NCBI GenBank assembly: GCA_026545765.1
Contig: CM048842.1
Span: forward strand, 70,669,871-70,733,870
Reading direction: 5' to 3'
Length of the DNA stretch: 64,000 bases
From: Plantago major
Taxonomy: Eukaryota; Streptophyta; Magnoliopsida; Lamiales; Plantaginaceae
In this document: in pieces, positions 54,003 through 63,713 of the stretch
Position numbering within the stretch: the stretch's first letter is position 1
Layout of the letters: each line of letters opens with the position of its first letter
Notes under the pieces: model-generated
Told to the model about the DNA's origin: nothing
What the model saw: the letters and a program-made list of their open reading frames with translations, nothing else
Databases searched by the model: none
Program-made: the position numbers and the translations under genes

Positions 54003-54470
54003 ATAGCAACGAAGTGAAGAGTAACCAATTTGAGCAAAATATTAACCAACACAGACAGACGAAATCTGAAAACGACGACATATTTAACCATCATCGGATC
54101 GGATCGGATCGGTAACATAGAAAATTAATCTGCAGGATTATTGATGCATAACATTAACATGGGAGTTGAGAGATCGAGAATCTCATATGATATACTAATA
54201 GTTAATCAGATATTTTGGTTGGCAAAGTCGAATTGAAGCAAACATTAATTAATTGTGTAAAACAAAACGCACCTGAGAATAGAGGATAAGAGAGGACTGG
54301 TCGATCGAGGGGTCGGAAGCTGAGATAAGATGATCGATCGAGGAGATGTTGGATGACTGAGATAAGATGACTGAGGAAGAAGTGTGGAAGTGATGGAGGC
54401 GGATGAGATCTAGGTTTTGTGGAGCCGGTAACCGACTGGATTGCTACTAAAGCGTATAGCGTTTATACTA
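52819..54470 (-). CDS. possible spliced host gene, small acidic protein, function unknown
   Basis: Minus-strand gene model from splice signals and frame. A TATA-like GTATAAAC is at 54461-54467. A CT-rich 5'-UTR exon ends at 54273 (TCTCAG|GTGCG). Exon 2 is 53619-53561, ending in ATGCAG|GTATG so that the CDS starts at 53566. Exon 3 is 53450-53316 (45 codons: SGKTFIDDASEKEAA ... DDDEYYEGDKIIK). Exon 4 is 53172-53098 (25 codons: DYIASFSSRSDFKPQPS ...). The last exon is 53028-52819 (69 codons and TAA: LHSFLSIKSS ... SYFEDINVLINNIDDFLEN). Every junction has GT..AG and phase 0. The product would be about 141 aa with an acidic N-terminus. I do not recognise it. The last exon is AT-rich and runs up to the (ATT)n repeat, so it is the least certain. 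Confidence 0.4.
53964..54001. repeat. (CTAT)n microsatellite
   Basis: About nine perfect tetranucleotide units, lying in the first intron of the possible gene at 52819-54470. Confidence 0.95.
54094..54112. repeat. (ATCGG)n short tandem repeat
   Basis: Nearly four units of ATCGG. Confidence 0.85.
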
Positions 54471-54940
54471 TAGTCTAGGCCCTGTCAATCGGCTTGAACC
54501 ACAACCCACACAAAATCCAACCCAACCCACAAATGCAGCAAGCTGACCGGTCCGGTCCCCGTTGCAGAGACTGGAACCGGTCCGAAACCGCATCGACCCG
54601 GACTGGAACATGGCAATAATTCAACTCATCATCAAAAGCTCCATGGACCCCTACTACATCTCGATATCCTGTCAAAGTAGCCACGAGACACATAAACAAA
54701 ATGGCATTCACCAATCTCAAAATGATGAAACAATAAATGGATACTCTACAAAACAAATATAACTGAAGCATAAAATCATACAAACAATTACAAAAACATA
54801 ATTATATACTACTCACATGGACTCGGAAGATGATCCAACTACTCTAGATCTAGATGAAGATACATCTGCCATTGCACTTTGAAAGACTTCATCAGGAATC
54901 ACAAATCGACCTTCTTCTTGAACTACAAACACATAATTAA
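54471..54940. other. intergenic, GGTCCGGTCC-type repeat debris
   Basis: 54480-54610 is rich in ACCGGTCC-like words, typical of degenerate non-autonomous plant repeats. No supported gene. Confidence 0.35.
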
Positions 54941-54942
54941 TA

Positions 54943-55199
54943 CTCCCTCAATTTCAGAAAAAGTGTTACATTTTACTATTCTGCGGTCAACTGTCTCCGC
55001 GTTTGACCACAATTTACTCTTAAACGATATTAATAAATAAATTATTAAAATTATATAATGAAAATTTAGTAATTAAATTTTTCTTATATGATTTTATTAA
55101 ATTATTTACTATTATCGTTTATGAGTAATTTGTGGTCAAACTCGAAGACAGTTGACCGGTCAAAGTCAAAATGTAATACTTTCTCTGAAATTGAGGGAG
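54943..55199. mobile_element. Stowaway-type MITE (257 bp)
   Basis: Terminal inverted repeats CTCCCTCAATTTCAGAAAAAGTG ... read inward from both ends with a TA target duplication (54941-54942 and 55200-55201). The inner part also pairs (GTCAACTGTCT with AGACAGTTGAC). CTCCCTC ends and TA sites define Tc1/mariner-related Stowaway MITEs. Confidence 0.9.
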
Positions 55200-55206
55200 T
55201 AATTAT

Positions 55207-55280
55207 GAGTACTAGTTACCTTTCTTACTAAGATAAGTCATTAAGGTTACTGATCAAAATCTAAACAGATATTCCTAACA
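55207..55280. repeat. 74-bp remnant of a copia-B-type LTR end
   Basis: Reads like the right-hand end of the LTR of element B (AAGATAAGTCATT, CTGATCAAAATCTAAACAGA, ATTCCTAACA) and ends exactly at the LTR TAACA terminus. It is truncated on the left next to the Stowaway MITE. Confidence 0.8.
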
Positions 55281-55742
55281 ACACGCTAATAATGCAAATA
55301 AAGACTAACAAAAGACGATAAAAAGAACGAGATGAGAGCCTAAAATACATATACTTAAATATCAATTTCTAATGCAGATCTCTTCTGAGACGTGTATATA
55401 CATACATTATATATAACGGCTTAATCCGGCTCATTCCGGGCGAACCCATCCGACCTCTTTTTGGGGTTGGCCCGCTTAACTGTCCAGGTCGACTCTTAAA
55501 ACATAGGCCAGTAAGGCTGAGCAATAAAGTGGACCGACCGAAAAATCGGCCGAAACCAAATCGAAAAGTCGGTTTTCGGTTCGGTATTCAGTTCCTCTAA
55601 TTTGGAAAATTCGATTTTCGGTTCGGTCCAATACCATATGTCCATGTGTGTTTATCAAAAGATCTGGATCTGAGTTCGTCACGATCGCTGTATATGTAGA
55701 GGACTTGAAGATTATTAGAACTCCATGAGGGTTATCAAAAGT
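55281..55742. other. intergenic, TCGGTTTTCGGTTCGG-type repeat debris
   Basis: 55346-55380 is repeated at 57064-57098. 55530-55640 is made of CGGTTTTCGGTTCGGT-like words found in degenerate plant repeats. No gene. Confidence 0.4.
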
Positions 55743-55743
55743 C

Positions 55744-56470
55744 GTGTGCTTGTTGAAAATTGAATTTGAAATGAAAGACCTTGGAAAAACAAAATTTGTT
55801 TTAGGTCTTCAGATTGAGCATTTAAAGAACGGTGTTTTTCTGCATCAATCCACATACACAACAAAAGTGTTGGAAAGATTCAATATGGGAAATGCACATC
55901 CATTGAGTACACCAATGGTTGTACAATCATTGAATGTCGAGAACGATCCATTCCGATCTCGTGGCAATGATGAAGAACTACTAGGCCCTCAAACGCCTTA
56001 TCTAAGTGCAATTGGAGCACTGATGTATCTTGCTACAAATACAAGGCCAGATATAGCATTTGTTGTAAACTTATTAGCAAGATACAGTTCTTCTCCAACT
56101 CAAAGGCATTGGAGCGGGATAAAACACCTCTTACGTTACCTTCAAGGAACAAAAGAAATGGGGTTGTATTATCCCGACTCCTCTACCTCAGGATTAACTA
56201 GTTACGCAAATGCGGGATATTTGTCTGATCCTCATAATGGTCGATCTCAAACAGGTTATGTGTTCACCTGCGAATGCGACTATTTCTTGGCGTTCTGTAA
56301 AACAAACAATGGTTGCTACATCTTCTAATCATGCAGAACTCCTAGCAATCCATGAAGCAAGTCGTGAATGCATTTGGTTGAGATCCATCACTCACCATAT
56401 TCGACAAATGTGCGGACTCCCTACAATGGAAAACTCTCCGACTATAATCCACGAAGATAAGTAGCTTGTG
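55744..56470 (+). pseudogene. pol: truncated Ty1/copia pol fragment: RT C-terminus and RNase H
   Basis: The frame has copia RT thumb motifs (EFEMKDLGKTKFVLGLQIEH, GALMYLATNTRPDIAFVVNLLARYSSSPTQRHW) and the start of RNase H (SYANAGYLSDPHNGRSQTGYVF). In copia RNase H this position is usually YADAGY, so the catalytic Asp is Asn here. A shift near 56270-56300 follows, then SWRSVKQTMVATSSNHAELLAIHEASRECIWLRSI in the next frame. A different copia family from A and B. RT active site and everything upstream are missing. Confidence 0.85.
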
Positions 56471-57061
56471 TTGCTCAGTTAAAGTGGAGTGTTTTTTCAG
56501 TTGGATATGTAGACCTGTTCGGGCTATGTTTGAAAAGAGCTACTTAATATTTTGAAAGTTAATTTTCGGTGTCATCATTTAACTACGACGAGCAATTGTG
56601 GCTTCTGCTAGTTTAAGTGTTTGGCAGCAGAAACAGCCTCTTGAATGAAAAGAAATAAAACCATTTAGATGAATTTGAAAGCTAATTGGATAATCTTACA
56701 GTAAAGAGTACATACACCTTAATAGCGGTGACTTATCCATTGAGTACTCTTTGGGAAGACTTGACTTATTTATTCTGAACTAAACACACGAAGAAGCTCA
56801 TTGACTGTTATGGCTATTCATGGAAAAGTTAGGTAAGATGACTGTGAAGTTTTGGGGGTGTTTCGAAGATCCCAGGTTTTACAGGGACCGTTTTGCAAGT
56901 TTTCAGTTTTACAAGGACTTGATTTCAAAGATTCGGAAGTACAAGTACCCGTTTGCAATATGGAAAAGCTGTTGGTTGTGTCCTAACAGGATTTTATAAA
57001 GAAAATGAAAATGTTTGATGGAGTTTTATGTGAATGGCATTTTTCATAAGTCTGGAAATAT
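56471..57061. other. insertion-like sequence between two RNase H copies
   Basis: About 590 bp, no recognised gene or repeat; it separates the first RNase H segment from its partial duplicate. Confidence 0.4.
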
Positions 57062-57716
57062 TATACATATACTTAAATATCAATTTCTAATGCAGATCCT
57101 CATAATGGTCGATCTCAAACAGGTTATGTGTTCACCTGTGTGGAGGTACGACTATTTCTTGGCGTTCTGTAAAACAAACAATGGTTGTTACATCTTCTAA
57201 TCATGCAGAACTCCTAGCAATCCATGAAGCAAGTCGTGAATGCATTTGGTTGAGATCCATCACTCACCACATTCGACAAATGTGCGGACTCCCTACGATG
57301 AAAAACTTTCCGACTATAATCCACGAAGATAAGCAGCTTGTGTTGCTCAATTAAAGGAAGTATTCATCAAAGGCGATAGGACAAAACATATCCTACTCAA
57401 ATTCTTATTCACTCATGAACTTCAACAGAAGAATCAGATTTATGTTCAACCGATCCGCTCAAGTGAAAATTTGGCAGACTTATTCACCAAATCTCTCCCT
57501 ACTTCGACATTCGAGAAACTTAAGACACACGATTGGCATGCGGCATCTGAGGGAAGTAAAGTAATGTAACCATGATGGGGAGTGTAATACGCGCTGTACT
57601 CTTTTCCTTCGCTAAGGTTTTTTCCCACTGGGTTTTTCTTTAGCAAGGTTTTTAACGAGGCAGCATTACTATGCGTATATCCAAATCAAGTTTCATGGTG
57701 GACATTCAAGGGGGAG
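57062..57716 (+). pseudogene. pol: second, partly duplicated copia RNase H and pol 3' end
   Basis: From 57096 the sequence repeats 56227 onward (GATCCTCATAATGGTCGATC ...), then extends further to the pol end and a polypurine tract (AAGGGGGAG, 57708-57716). It is frameshifted with many stops. It begins right after a copy of the 36 bases seen at 55346-55380. Confidence 0.75.
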
Positions 57717-58019
57717 TGTCGTGAAAAATACATGGTAAAATGTGTCATATACAGAAGAAGAATTGATGCTTGGAGATGAGCTTCATCGGAAAAATTGGTC
57801 AATACATCAAGAGAGAGATTGTTTCTCTCACTAGGGTTTTGTAGAGATAGAAAGATGGTTGAGTGGTATGATTTTTTATGAGAGAGTGTTGTTTTTTTGA
57901 GTATTTATATAAAAGCTACTGGTCGATTTTTAGTGTTTCTGACCGGTTCTTTATTATGAAAACTGAATTTTCCTATAGATTAGGAAAAATCTTCCCTTTT
58001 ACTATACTTACTCTGAACA
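57717..58019 (+). repeat. 3' LTR of truncated copia element
   Basis: 303 bp from TGTCGTGAAAAAT to CTCTGAACA, preceded by a PPT. A TATA-like TATTTATATAAAA lies near 57900. No 5' partner with a matching start exists in the window; a related piece is at 51245-51485. Confidence 0.75.
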
Positions 58020-58244
58020 TGTACAACGACATGATAAAAGTTTATTGTGTATGAAGCAAGAAGGTAGAGTATATCACGTCTTGATTTATGAGGTGTGTTT
58101 TCTTTCATTGAATCGGCCTTTTATAGTGAAATCTTGACAACAATCTACTCCTTCTTCTCACATTTCAAACTACATTCAATACATTTACTATGCAAATACT
58201 GTGAATGGAAGAAATTTCTTCTTCATCATGTGGACCCCACAAAA
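58020..58244 (+). other. flank between copia LTR and glycosyltransferase-like fragment
   Basis: About 225 bp, an upstream-like region containing an open frame that runs into the next entry. Nothing recognised. Confidence 0.4.
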
Positions 58245-58660
58245 ATGGCGAAGCATTCAACAACAGGTTTGTTTTCACCGCACAGGAGATGGCCGCTACC
58301 CCATTCTACTCTTTGCATCGCTCTCTCCACCGCCATTGCCTTCTTCATCGACGCTTCCTTCAACAATTCCTGCAATTACGCTCATCTCAACTCTCCTGTT
58401 CACGATTTTCAGTCCCAAACCATATCGGAAAGTATAAAGAATATGTTGTTCCGAGGCGGCAGGTAGTAAGGACGAAAGAAACTATGTTAAGATGTTTTGG
58501 TGAAAAAAGAAGGGCAAAGACAGTATAAATACGTAATTATCTTCAAGCATTCTGACCAAAGTGTTGTTGAAGATAATCCACTCCGTTTCATGGAATCCAA
58601 GCTCGTGCTCATGGTCTCGCACTCTCTCGCTCGCTTCCCATTGACGAAGACGCTAACAAG
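58245..58660 (+). pseudogene. 5' fragment of a glycosyltransferase-like gene
   Basis: ATG at 58245 opens MAKHSTTGLFSPHRRWPLPH followed by a hydrophobic stretch (LCIALSTAIAFFIDASF), the look of a type II membrane protein N-terminus, ending at 58466. A second frame gives NPLRFMESKLVLMVSHSL (58569-58625). PLxFMxSKLVLMVSHEL is the conserved block after the membrane anchor in a plant UDP-glycosyltransferase-superfamily (GT4-like) protein. The expected SLSGGPLLLMEL does not follow; sequence diverges and meets a GT donor at 58661. Only the N-terminal part exists and the frames do not join, so it is a fragment or captured exon. The assignment rests on short motifs. Confidence 0.4.
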
Positions 58661-58698
58661 GTGCGTTCTCATTCTCTTAATCTCTCTACATTTCTGCC

Positions 58699-58772
58699 CT
58701 TCTTCTTCTTCTTCTTCTTCTTCTTCTTCTTCTTCTTCTTCTTCTTCTTCTTCTTCTTCTTCTTCTTCTTCT
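58699..58772. repeat. (CTT)n microsatellite
   Basis: About 25 TTC/CTT units, followed by GTTGTTGTTG. Confidence 0.95.
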
Positions 58773-58957
58773 TGTTGTTGTTGATTGGATTTGATTAGTT
58801 ATTTAATTGAGCTGAATTGAGTTGGATCGTTTGTGTACATTTTGTTACCGTGAGATTGTGGATTTAGAGGTGAATGAGCTGATTAGAATAGATGGATCAG
58901 CCTATGTTTGGTTTTTGTTTTGATGCTCTGATTGACTAGTCTGCGTTGCGATCTGAT

Positions 58958-60080
58958 GTTTCCAGATCTAAAATTCATACAGTGTAAATCGAATCATTTC
59001 GCAAATCATGTTATTTGGTATTTTGTTATGGTTTTAATAGCTAGTGTTATAGTTTTAAGCATCATGTGATATGATGTTTCCATATCTGAAACTAGATCTG
59101 AAATTCGTACCGTGAAAATCGAATCATTTTGAAATTATGTTATTTGGTGTTTTGTTATGGTTTTAAGAGGCACTGTTATGGTTTAAATAGTCGGTGTTAT
59201 AGTTTTAAGCTGATGTTTTTAAATCTGAAACTAGATCTGAAATTCGTACAGTGATTCGAAATCATGTTATTTGGTGTTTTGTTATGGTTTTAAGAGGCAT
59301 TGTTATGGTTATAATATTGGTATTATAGTTTTAAGCATCATGGTTACGTTTTTAGCTTGTGTTGAATGTTTTTGTCCGTTATTATTTTAGCGCATATGTT
59401 ATAGTTTTAAAACCTATCATTTTAGTTTTAAGCAACAACGTTAGTGTTTTTAACTCCTGATGAAATATTTATGATTTGATTTTTGCAGATATTTTGTTAT
59501 AGTTTTAAAAGACATTGTTATTGTTTTAAGAGGCACTGTTATGAATTTAAGCATCAAGGTTACTGTTTTTAGCTTGTGTTGCATGTTTCTCCTTTGTTAT
59601 AGTTTTAAGAAGCATTGTTATAATTTTAAGATGCATTGTTACAGTTTTAAGCTTCAATGTTACTGTTTTTAGTATGTATTGAATATTTATGCATGTTATT
59701 ATTTTTAGCGCATATGTTATGATTTTAAGATATAATGTTGTAGTTTTAAGCATCAACATTAGTTTTTTTTTTTAACTTCTGATAAAATATTTATAATTTG
59801 ATTGTTTGCAAATGTATTGTTATAGTTTTAAGATGCATTGTTATAGTTTTACATGGCACTGCTATGGTTTTAAGCATCAATGTTACTGTTGTTAGCCTGT
59901 GTTGCATATTTCTGCTTTGTTATAGTTTTAAAAGGTACTGTTATAGTTTTAAGAGGCACTGATATGGATTTAAGCATCAATTTTACTATTTTTGGTTGTT
60001 TTGCATGTTCCTTTTTTGTTTTAAGCACCAATGTGATAGTTTTAATGAGAGTTGTTATGGTTTTAACCCAGTTTGTGAAT
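58958..60080 (+). repeat. AT-rich tandem array, right copy
   Basis: Reverse-complement homologue of 28912-29493. Words like GTTATAGTTTTAAGAGGCACTG recur every 20-40 bp. Two longer periods are visible: about 110-140 bp at 58958-59280 (CTGATGTTTCCAGATCT-type starts) and about 320 bp at 59355-59930 (GCTTGTGTTGCATGTTTCTCC and relatives). Confidence 0.75.
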
Positions 60081-60091
60081 GTTTTAAGCAG

Positions 60092-60249
60092 GTGATGACT
60101 ATGACATCGAGTTTGATGATAGGTCTCTCAAAGGTGTCATTGCAGTATTGAAGCAACAAGCACAAGCAACAAAAGGCAGGAAACTGAAGTCCACGAACAA
60201 GTTTAATTGGAAAAAGCTTATTTTAACAACTCAGTTTGCATCTGTATAA
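60092..60249 (+). other. possible orphan 3' exon
   Basis: After an acceptor-like TTTTAAGCAG the frame GDDYDIEFDDRSLKGVIAVL ... KFNWKKLILTTQ runs 52 codons to TAA at 60247-60249. In-frame stops precede it, so it needs splicing. No partner exon of matching phase is identified and the family is not recognised. Confidence 0.25.
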
Positions 60250-61428
60250 AAAACACCGAATGTTTTAAAATTGTAATGACAAATTTCTAAAGTAGCTTAT
60301 TTTAAGCTTATTTATTGATGTTTTAATGGCATCCTGAAACTTTTAGAGTTGTTTAATAGTGGTTTAATGATATTAGATTGTCACTTAAAATTATAACAAA
60401 CCATCTTAAAAACTACCACATAGCTCCTTAAAACCATCACACCTCTCTTAAAAATTAACAAAAGAGGTTAAAATTATGATTGAAACATACAATGACCCAT
60501 TAAAACCATCACATCATCTCTTAAAAAATTAATAAAATACGTTAAAACTGTAACTAAAGCTTTCAATGCTAACAATTAAAAACCATAATATAATCTATTA
60601 AAATCATAACGAAAAATGTGTGTCTCGGCGAGTTTTTAAGAAATTCGGCCGGTCAGATCGCTTAAACCCAAAAACCGCAAAAAATCACAAAAAACCTTAA
60701 CTTTCCTATTTTTTAGGAAAATCTTACCTTTTCCAAGACTTTGGCATGTTCATACGTTTATGGGTATCGAACACATTAATAAGTGAGTTAGGCTTTGTTC
60801 GTTTCATCTGAAAACTCATTAATTTCAGTTCAGGTCAGTTCAGACGAAGATAATAGAGCCTTAGCACCTTTAAAAAACATTCCACTTTTCATTAATATAC
60901 ATTTAGACGCCGATTTTAAAATGGTAAACTTCCACATTATCATATTCTCCCATATATTGTTAGAATTTATAATTTTTTAATAAAGTTTGTCGATTATTTT
61001 TAAATATTTATCGTAAAGTATCTATAAAAAATTATATAATCACACAAAAAAAATATTAATATCTAAACGTCAAATAAGCTTGACATATTTTTCAATAAAA
61101 ACACACAAAACATATTCAATCAAAGCATTTTAATCATCTTAACAATTATTCTATTAAACCTTAAAGTATCCAATTTCAATAAAATCTATTCCAAATATCC
61201 TACCCAACCCTATAAAATCACAATCCACTACCAAACACCAGTTTTCAAAACTCGCTAAAATCCAGTTACTATTCATAATCTCCATTTTTTTCAAAACTTT
61301 GCTAAAATCCAATTTTTAAATCCACTCCCAAACAGTCAGTATGATTCTTGCTACCCACTCCTTGGGCAAAACGCCCGATTGGGAATTGCATTTTGACAGT
61401 GTTAACCATCTCTTAGGTATCACTTTTA
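60250..61428. other. AT-rich intergenic sequence
   Basis: 60360-60620 carries TTAAAACCATCAC-type words in the orientation opposite to the preceding array, so this may be a fold-back of the same repeat. The rest is AT-rich with no gene. Confidence 0.4.
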
Positions 61429-61560
61429 TATACTCCTTCCATCCCACAAAATTTCAAACATTTACACACCCAAGAAATCTATACTATATCCTAACTAAAT
61501 CTATACTTCACCAAAATAAAAGTTATCACAATAAATATTAAAAAGAAAAAAAAAGATAAA
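61429..61560. repeat. possible truncated Stowaway-type end
   Basis: TACTCCTTCCATCCCACAAA resembles one end of a Stowaway-like MITE; no matching opposite end was found. Confidence 0.25.
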
Positions 61561-63060
61561 ATAATGGGGTAGTTGGAATTTGAAAACCAACTATTATTGC
61601 ACTTCAATATGCATATTTATTCATGTAATGTAAGTATTGAAGAAATTCCATTTAATTATATTATGTAAATTACGCGTAACGTATATAAAGCGGTTTACCC
61701 GCGTGTCACCGATACTAGTAATAAATAATTTAAGCCTACTCAGATAAAGTACAATTTAGCAAGTTCCTACTCAGGAATCGTTGGGACATTGATTTGAAGA
61801 AGATTGATAGAAGTCCAATTCTTGTTCCTGTTCCGATATTGTTTTGAAAGTTACATGCTATGCTGTTGATTATAGAGTGGGAACTATTTGAGTCTGAAAG
61901 GGTTGGGATCGAGGAGACAAATATGTGCAGAACATGGTTTTATGACATCATCTGGAGATTTCACAGAGAATATGATTTCACGTGACACACTAAATTCATT
62001 TATTATAATGGATAGGTTTTACTTTTGATCTTCACTAATGTTAGTTTCCACTTCTCAATTTACCAATTTACAGAATGAGCCTTTTCTAATGAATTTTCCA
62101 TCTTGCATAATTATCTTCTGTATCTAGCTCTCTGAAAAATAATTATTTGCATATAATTAGTTCTCATGGTGTGTTTTTATGGAATGAAATCCATGGGGAC
62201 TAACTGTTTGTTATGTATGTATTCTGGATCTGTGCAGATGAAATCGCGGTGCCAGGCAAAGATTGCAACCGTACTGTTATTTGTCCACTCTTCAATCTTC
62301 CTATTTCCACGTTTTCAAATAATCTGATTCTGAGATGCTTGTTGTGATGAACTTGGAGCCTGTAATGGCTTCAAAACTATATTGTTGATATTACCTTGAA
62401 ATTGTTTTAAAGCTTATTGGTGGTAGTTTCTATGTATTGTTTATATAACTCTACTGAGAATGTCTTGTAACATTTTGAATAGTTTTTCAAGCTTATTGCC
62501 CTAAATATATGCGTCCGATCCCAGTTCTGCAATCTATTGCGAGGGAGAATGTAATGCTCCTATAACTTCTGTTGTTGTGCACTCGAGGCACCTGAGCTTC
62601 AACCATGAGGAAACCTTGTTGCAACGATCCATTCTCTTCTTTGCTTAGATCGATTCCATTTTCTCTTCCTGTTTAGCAAAACTAGGTACTAAGCTAGCTG
62701 GAAACGGATTAGGTAGCTGATTTGCTAAATATATATAGTATACCTGAACAAGATTATCGGATCAGCTATGTGTGTACGTAATCGACTTATTCTAAAAATA
62801 AGCTCTAGCTACTTTATAACCTAGTGATGAATCTAATTTGTATGTGGGAGGGAAAAAAAATTGTCCATGGGAGAGAAAAAAACAGGGCATGATGAAAGGG
62901 TTGACACTTGTGAACCTGGTTCTCTTGTAGTCCTACGTATACCCACTGCACACAGAGCTTCTCAGGAGCATACTGGAATCTGCATGGCTATGCTCCTCCT
63001 CTCTAGAACCATGTAAGACGCCATACCAACTTACAGCCAACAAAGAACCCTCCAGATTTC
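61561..63060. other. AT-rich intergenic region upstream of the Hsp20 pseudogene
   Basis: About 1.5 kb. Short open frames only. GTGCAG followed by an ATG at about 62239 opens 29 codons, which may be chance. No repeat or gene supported. Confidence 0.4.
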
Positions 63061-63071
63061 AATCCAACTTA

Positions 63072-63078
63072 TATAAAT
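63072..63078 (+). promoter_or_regulatory. TATA box of the Hsp20 pseudogene
   Basis: TATAAAT in TTATATAAATCCC, about 90 bp before the ATG at 63165. CTCTAGAAC near 63000 resembles half of a heat-shock element, which fits the gene class but is weak. Confidence 0.5.
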
Positions 63079-63164
63079 CCCTCCCTTACCATTGTTCACT
63101 TCCAACTGAGATAAACCAAATCTTCCTACATGCACACTTAGCAAGATCAAAGGTGTCCAAAGCA

Positions 63165-63713
63165 ATGACAACAACAATCACTCTCCTGGCAATGGCATCA
63201 CCACTACTACTCCTACCACACCCCCACCAATGCACTTATGCCCTACTCACGCTCATTATTCGACCTCATGCTCACTCCAGACTCCAGAGGACCCTTTCAA
63301 GATCCTCGAACACACCCCGCTCTCCATCCCGCGAGTCATCACCGACCTCATCAGCGTCGCTCTTGCACATGCCGATTGGAGAGAAACGCCAACCGAGCAT
63401 GTGATATCGCTAGACATCCCCGGGATGAAGAAAGACGAGGTGAAGATCGAGGTGGAGGATAGTGAGTGGAGAGCGGAAGATTGAGGAAGAGGTGAAGGAT
63501 GAGAAATGGCACAGGGTCGAGCGAACGGTGGGCAAGTTCTAGCGGCAGTTCAGGATGCCAGTCGATGCGGATTTGGAGAAGGTGGCTGCTGTTTTGGAGG
63601 ACGGAGTGTTGAGGATTAGAGTGCCGAAGTTGGCGGAGAAGGAGATCAAGAAGGAGCCCAAGGTGGTAAGCATTGGAGGTGGTGATGAGAACAAGGTGGA
63701 GAAATCTGGCTGA
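63165..63713 (+). pseudogene. ER-type small heat-shock protein (Hsp20) pseudogene
   Basis: Small heat-shock proteins bind unfolding proteins; the ER class has a signal peptide. ATG at 63165 starts a hydrophobic leader (TITLLAMASPLLLLPH). A shift leads to MPYSRSLFDLML (63238), typical of the ER class after cleavage. Another shift gives ILEHTPLSIPR and ADWRETPTEHVISLDIPGMKKDEVKIEVE, the start of the alpha-crystallin domain. A third shift near 63460 gives GERKIEEEVKDEKWHRVERTVGKF, then TAG at 63538-63540 where the family has Trp, then RQFRMPVDADLEKVAAVLEDGVLRIRVPKLAE and a C-terminus ending at TGA 63711-63713. The whole gene is present without introns, but three shifts and one nonsense change disable it as written. 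Sequencing or assembly error is the alternative. Confidence 0.85.

Noticed and set aside
58497..58784. Poly-serine protein ending at 58784
   Set aside because: The serine run is only the translated CTT microsatellite beyond a splice donor.
58590..60249. Joining the glycosyltransferase-like exon at 58660 to the frame at 60092 as one gene
   Set aside because: The phases do not match: the joined codon would be followed at once by a stop.
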